Position numbers and translations under genes: made by a program | Part shown: in pieces, positions 22,388-25,113 of the stretch | Layout of the letters: every line of letters begins with the position of its first letter | How positions within the stretch are numbered: position 1 is the stretch's first letter | Notes under the pieces: generated by a model | Told to the model about the DNA's origin: nothing | What the model saw: only the letters and a program-made list of their open reading frames with translations | The model's database searches: none | NCBI RefSeq assembly: GCF_036637135.1 | Contig: NZ_JAVWNC010000029.1 | Location: 1-25,113, forward strand | Direction: 5' to 3' | Length of the DNA stretch: 25,113 nt | DNA from: Anaerorhabdus sp036637135 | GTDB taxonomy: Bacteria > Bacillota_I > Bacilli_A > Erysipelotrichales > Erysipelotrichaceae

Positions 22388-23143
22388 CTATTCATCACTT
22401 CCATCATCAAACAGACTTAAATTACGATTGTTGATGACTTTCTTTTCAACATATTCCACTTCTTCATCTTCTTCAATTGTTACTTTCTTGCCTGATAATG
22501 CAGCAGTTCTAGCTAAAATATCATCAAGAGTTAAATTTATTACATCTTTCTCAGCTTTCATTTCTGTTTCTGTTGGTTTAGATGATTTTGATGTTTCTAA
22601 TTTAGTTGCATCCGGTTCTGCCGTTTTATCAACGCCATACATAGGTGAAATGATAGTTCCGATATGACTATCACCAATCTTTTTCTTAGGAGCTGTTGGG
22701 ATAACTGCTTCAGCATCTTTTTCATCAACACCAAAAATCGGACTGATTACTGGTGTAAATTCATACCCCATTGGCATTTGTTTCTTCTTTGTTACTTGAG
22801 TTTGAACTTCTTGATGTTTTACAACTTGTTTAACTTCAACTAAATCATCAATATTCATACTAATTTTCTTTGATTCTGGTTTTGGTTCTTCTACAACCAC
22901 CTTTGTATGTGGATTAGGAATATTTAAACCATCTACAGATTCCGTAGAAAGTAAAGGTTTAGCTTGTTGTACAACTCGTGTTTGTGTTTGTTGTGGTTGA
23001 GGTTGAACTTGTTTCTTAGGTTGTTGAACAACTTTCTTTTCTTCCCTTTTTAATGGTAAAGGTGCAGGAGTAGGTTCTTCATAAACTTCTTCCTCTTCGA
23101 TTACTTCTTCTTCTTCAAATAATAAGCCCATTAACTTTTTCAT
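22388..23143 (-). CDS. Disordered acidic/Pro-Gln-rich protein with two SP[IM][FY]GVD motifs, upstream of murC
   Basis: The product has 251 residues. It has a short hydrophobic N-terminus (MKKLMGLLF), then an acidic run, a Pro/Gln/Lys-rich stretch (about 24-62) and further low-complexity sequence. Two near-identical motifs stand out: PVISPIFGVDEKD at 131-143 and GTIISPMYGVDKT at 162-174. A Leu-containing helix (VINLTLDDILARTAAL, 201-216) and an acidic tail follow. No enzymatic domain is visible. AGGAG lies about 9 nt before the ATG, and murC starts 11 nt after its stop, so they form one operon. In B. subtilis this slot is held by the DNA translocase SftA. From memory only, SftA-type N-terminal linkers carry similar S-P-x-Y-G motifs, so this could be a motor-less analogue or a scaffold for division or wall proteins. 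Confidence 0.78.
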   Translation of the reverse strand: MKKLMGLLFEEEEVIEEEEVYEEPTPAPLPLKREEKKVVQQPKKQVQPQPQQTQTRVVQQAKPLLSTESVDGLNIPNPHTKVVVEEPKPESKKISMNIDDLVEVKQVVKHQEVQTQVTKKKQMPMGYEFTPVISPIFGVDEKDAEAVIPTAPKKKIGDSHIGTIISPMYGVDKTAEPDATKLETSKSSKPTETEMKAEKDVINLTLDDILARTAALSGKKVTIEEDEEVEYVEKKVINNRNLSLFDDGSDE

Positions 23144-23168
23144 AGTGTATTCTCCTTATGTTATTCAT

Positions 23169-23957
23169 TTACTCAGGTGTTCCAAAATCATCTGAGGCAT
23201 AATCTTCATTTACTTCAGGCGTTGGTGTTGCTGCAGGTATTTTACTACCAAAATCATCTGATTGATAGAAGTCATCGCTCATTGCACCACCAGTACCGGT
23301 TGTATCACCAATATTTGTCTTATCCGAAATCATCTCATCCACACGACCATTTTCAGGTACAGCAACTTCAAATAAATTAAGAGCTTCTTTTTTATATTGA
23401 ATTGCTTCTTTTGATGAATAAGCTGATATAATTTCATCTTTATGAACACGAACTGTTCTTGCAATCTTAAGCATTTCAGATGCTATACCAGGTAACTGAT
23501 TTGCATTAGCAACAGTATAGAAATTCATATATTGTGTCTCTAATAGCAACATATATGCATTCTCATACTGATACACTTGGCATCGATAATCATAACTATT
23601 TAATAGCCCATCATCATATTGTCCATCTAATTCAAACAATAGATTTTCTTTAGTTGCTACATCATCACCCGTCAGTGCATCAGCATAATATTTTTCACTA
23701 ATTATTTTTGAAACATTGAGGTTCATTACAAATTGAACTCCATCTTTCAAAAATACATTATTGCTTGGATTAGAACTAACTTTACCTATACTTGGTTCAA
23801 TATAATAAGAATAAAAATCTTTTCGATTATCACCCTCAACTGTTGCTAGTGTATTCGCAAAGTCTAATTCCTTTTGAATGTTTGCTTCTAATGACTGAGT
23901 GGATTGTGCACAACCAAATAAAAGGCATGCTACAAGTACTAAACAAAATCGTCTCAT
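23169..23957 (-). CDS. Lipoprotein of unknown function with C-terminal SDDFG repeats
   Basis: The product has 262 residues. The signal peptide ends in L-F-G-C with Cys16. The globular part (about 25-200) contains aromatic-rich segments (YENAYMLLLETQYMNFYTV) and no motif I recognise. The last 60 residues are low-complexity, with the motif SDDFYQSDDFG at 227-237, ASDDFG at 254-259 and a PAATPTPE linker between. AGGAGG lies about 6 nt before the ATG. It precedes the disordered SPxYG gene by 25 nt and is probably co-transcribed with it and murC. A surface role is likely; function is unknown. Confidence 0.82.
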   Translation of the reverse strand: MRRFCLVLVACLLFGCAQSTQSLEANIQKELDFANTLATVEGDNRKDFYSYYIEPSIGKVSSNPSNNVFLKDGVQFVMNLNVSKIISEKYYADALTGDDVATKENLLFELDGQYDDGLLNSYDYRCQVYQYENAYMLLLETQYMNFYTVANANQLPGIASEMLKIARTVRVHKDEIISAYSSKEAIQYKKEALNLFEVAVPENGRVDEMISDKTNIGDTTGTGGAMSDDFYQSDDFGSKIPAATPTPEVNEDYASDDFGTPE

Positions 23958-24007
23958 TTACACCCTCCTACTCTCTATATAGTTTACCACAATCTATCTT
24001 TTGTATG

Positions 24008-24646
24008 CTACTTTTTGCAAACAAAAATAGCACGATAGATAGGTTGTCCTAAACTCATGAATTTCGCTTCATATTCACTAATCGCATCCTCTGGATGTTC
24101 GTTTCTTCTAAAATCGACACTCACCTCTTGAAGAACCCAATTATTTTGATTAAATTCAACAAGTGAAAATTCAAATAGTCCCTGATTATCTGTCTTCATA
24201 ATGATTTGACCTTCATTTTTCAACAGCGATTTATATTTATTCAAGAAATTACCATGAGATAATCTTCTCTTTTTATATCCGCTTTTTGGCCAAGGGTCAG
24301 AGAAATTGAGGTGAATTGTATCAATTTCTCCTTCATCAAACCATTGATCGATTTGATCAGCATCCAAGGTAATCATCAATAAATTTTGATTTCCTGTTTC
24401 AATTGCTTTTTTTGCAGCTACTGCCGCAACATTGCGATCTTTTTCAACACCTATCCATCCAACTGATGAATCCATGCTCGACATTTGAATAAAGTAATCT
24501 CCTTTTCCACACCCTATTTCTACGTGGAGTGTTTCACAATTCAATATCTTTTTCCATTTTCCTTTGTTATTTTGTGGCTCTTGTATGACAAATTGATCAT
24601 TTTCATTAAGAAATGGCTCAGCCCAAGATTTTTTTCTCATTCTCAT
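24008..24646 (-). CDS. trmB: tRNA (guanine-N7)-methyltransferase
   Basis: The product has 212 residues. The SAM-binding motif is VEIGCGKGDYF (about 47-57), and the TrmB signature NFSDPWPKSGYKKRRL lies at about 116-131. The N-terminus MRMRKKSWAEPFL matches the family start. It methylates G46 of tRNAs. The SD GGAGA lies 9 nt before the first ATG. It begins only about 20 nt after the pnp terminator with no room for a promoter of its own, so it probably depends on readthrough or on a promoter inside pnp. Confidence 0.95.
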   Translation of the reverse strand: MRMRKKSWAEPFLNENDQFVIQEPQNNKGKWKKILNCETLHVEIGCGKGDYFIQMSSMDSSVGWIGVEKDRNVAAVAAKKAIETGNQNLLMITLDADQIDQWFDEGEIDTIHLNFSDPWPKSGYKKRRLSHGNFLNKYKSLLKNEGQIIMKTDNQGLFEFSLVEFNQNNWVLQEVSVDFRRNEHPEDAISEYEAKFMSLGQPIYRAIFVCKK

Positions 24647-24664
24647 CTTAAAGTTCTCCTTGAT

Positions 24665-24688
24665 TTGAAAAACCCCATACGGGGTTTT
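24665..24688 (-). terminator. Intrinsic terminator of pnp
   Basis: AAAACCCC-ATAC-GGGGTTTT is an 8-bp stem (24669-24688), with UUUUUC on the minus-strand side. It lies 2 nt after the pnp stop codon. Confidence 0.8.
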
Positions 24689-24690
24689 AC

Positions 24691-25113
24691 TTAGTCTTTC
24701 TTTTTAAATACTCTTCTTTCTCCACCTTCAGAATTTCTTCTCTTTTCAAAAGCTTCTTTCTTTGCTTTTTGAGCTTCATCCCATCCTTCAGGTTTTTCAA
24801 GTAAGTCACGTGCAGATACATTTACACGTCCCTTATCATCGATTTCAGTTACAACTACTTTAACGATATCTCCAAGTTTTAATACATCTTCTGGTTTTTC
24901 AACACGATCATAAGAAATTTTTGATACATGTAATAAACCATCAGTACCTGGGAACAATTCAACAAATGCACCGAATTTTTCAATACGTGTTACTTTACCT
25001 TCATAGATTTCTCCAACTTTAGCATCACGAATAATATTTTCAATCATTGCTTGAGCTTTGTTTAGCATTTCTCTATCAAAGTGATAAATTACACAACGTC
25101 CATCATCTTCAAT
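24691..25113 (-). CDS. pnp: Polynucleotide phosphorylase, C-terminal part (runs off right edge)
   Basis: 140 residues of the 3' end are present and the frame stays open to the window edge. It begins inside the KH domain (IEDDGRCVIYHFDREMLNKA), which continues to about residue 30. An S1 RNA-binding domain follows (VGEIYEGKVTRIEKFGAFVELF to VNVSARDLL). The basic tail (KRRNSEGGERRVFKKKD) ends the protein. PNPase degrades RNA 3' to 5' with phosphate. The ATG at 25068 is an internal Met, not a start: the 15 codons upstream are KH-domain sequence. The catalytic RNase PH-like domains lie outside the window. Confidence 0.92.
   Translation of the reverse strand: MEDDGRCVIYHFDREMLNKAQAMIENIIRDAKVGEIYEGKVTRIEKFGAFVELFPGTDGLLHVSKISYDRVEKPEDVLKLGDIVKVVVTEIDDKGRVNVSARDLLEKPEGWDEAQKAKKEAFEKRRNSEGGERRVFKKKD

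Noticed and set aside
1..25113. CRISPR array, prophage, insertion sequence, tRNA or rRNA genes
   Set aside because: No regularly spaced repeats, transposase or integrase motifs, or recognisable tRNA/rRNA sequence were seen.

Overview
The window is a gene-dense chromosomal segment of a low-GC Gram-positive bacterium (Bacillota). Evidence for this is the comG pseudopilus operon, a tyrosyl-tRNA T-box leader, a CcpA-type regulator behind YtxG and YtxH homologues, several lipoproteins, U-rich intrinsic terminators and strong AGGAGG ribosome binding sites. The protein flavour and the murC-ytxG-ytxH-ccpA-tyrS order fit a Bacilli or Erysipelotrichia relative. I favour Erysipelotrichia, but this is an impression and not a computed placement. 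No phage, insertion sequence, CRISPR array, rRNA or tRNA was seen.

Layout. (1) 1-704, minus: the start of a flavinylated extracellular reductase lipoprotein, cut by the left edge, with a consensus promoter overlapped by a near-perfect Rex redox operator. (2) 819-1379: elongation factor P with its own promoter and terminator; its loop-tip lysine is replaced by methionine. (3) 1446-6198, minus: comGA to comGG, followed by an S41-type peptidase lipoprotein in the same run. (4) 6273-7064, minus: an MBL-fold hydrolase and rpmG (50 codons). (5) 7190-9102, plus: ispG and a Cof-type HAD phosphatase, followed by about 220 nt of apparently structured RNA ending in a long terminator hairpin. (6) 9377-12452, minus: a variant lgt, and cshB-nfo. 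(7) 12509-13420, plus: ispH, divergent from cshB through overlapping -10 elements. (8) 13409-17354, minus: a small membrane protein, a cupin, an RsuA-type pseudouridine synthase, a MurJ/YtgP-type flippase and a lipoprotein. (9) 17482-23957, minus: tyrS with T-box, ccpA, ytxH-like, ytxG-like, murC, an intrinsically disordered protein with two SP[IM][FY]GVD motifs, and a lipoprotein. (10) 24008-25113, minus: trmB and the 3' end of pnp, cut by the right edge.

How the genes work together. Most of the window is housekeeping. It holds both iron-sulfur enzymes of the MEP isoprenoid pathway (ispG, ispH), peptidoglycan precursor synthesis and export (murC, murJ-like), lipoprotein maturation (lgt, with four lipoprotein clients here), RNA metabolism (cshB, pnp, trmB, rsuA-like, tyrS, efp, rpmG), DNA repair (nfo), carbon control (ccpA) and DNA uptake (comG). 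I found no clearly new multi-gene system. The points most worth following are the putative Rex-controlled reductase, the Met-tipped EF-P, the possible structured RNA at 9109-9328, the disordered SPxYG protein beside murC, the S41 lipoprotein attached to comG, and the Lgt with a cysteine-rich signature.
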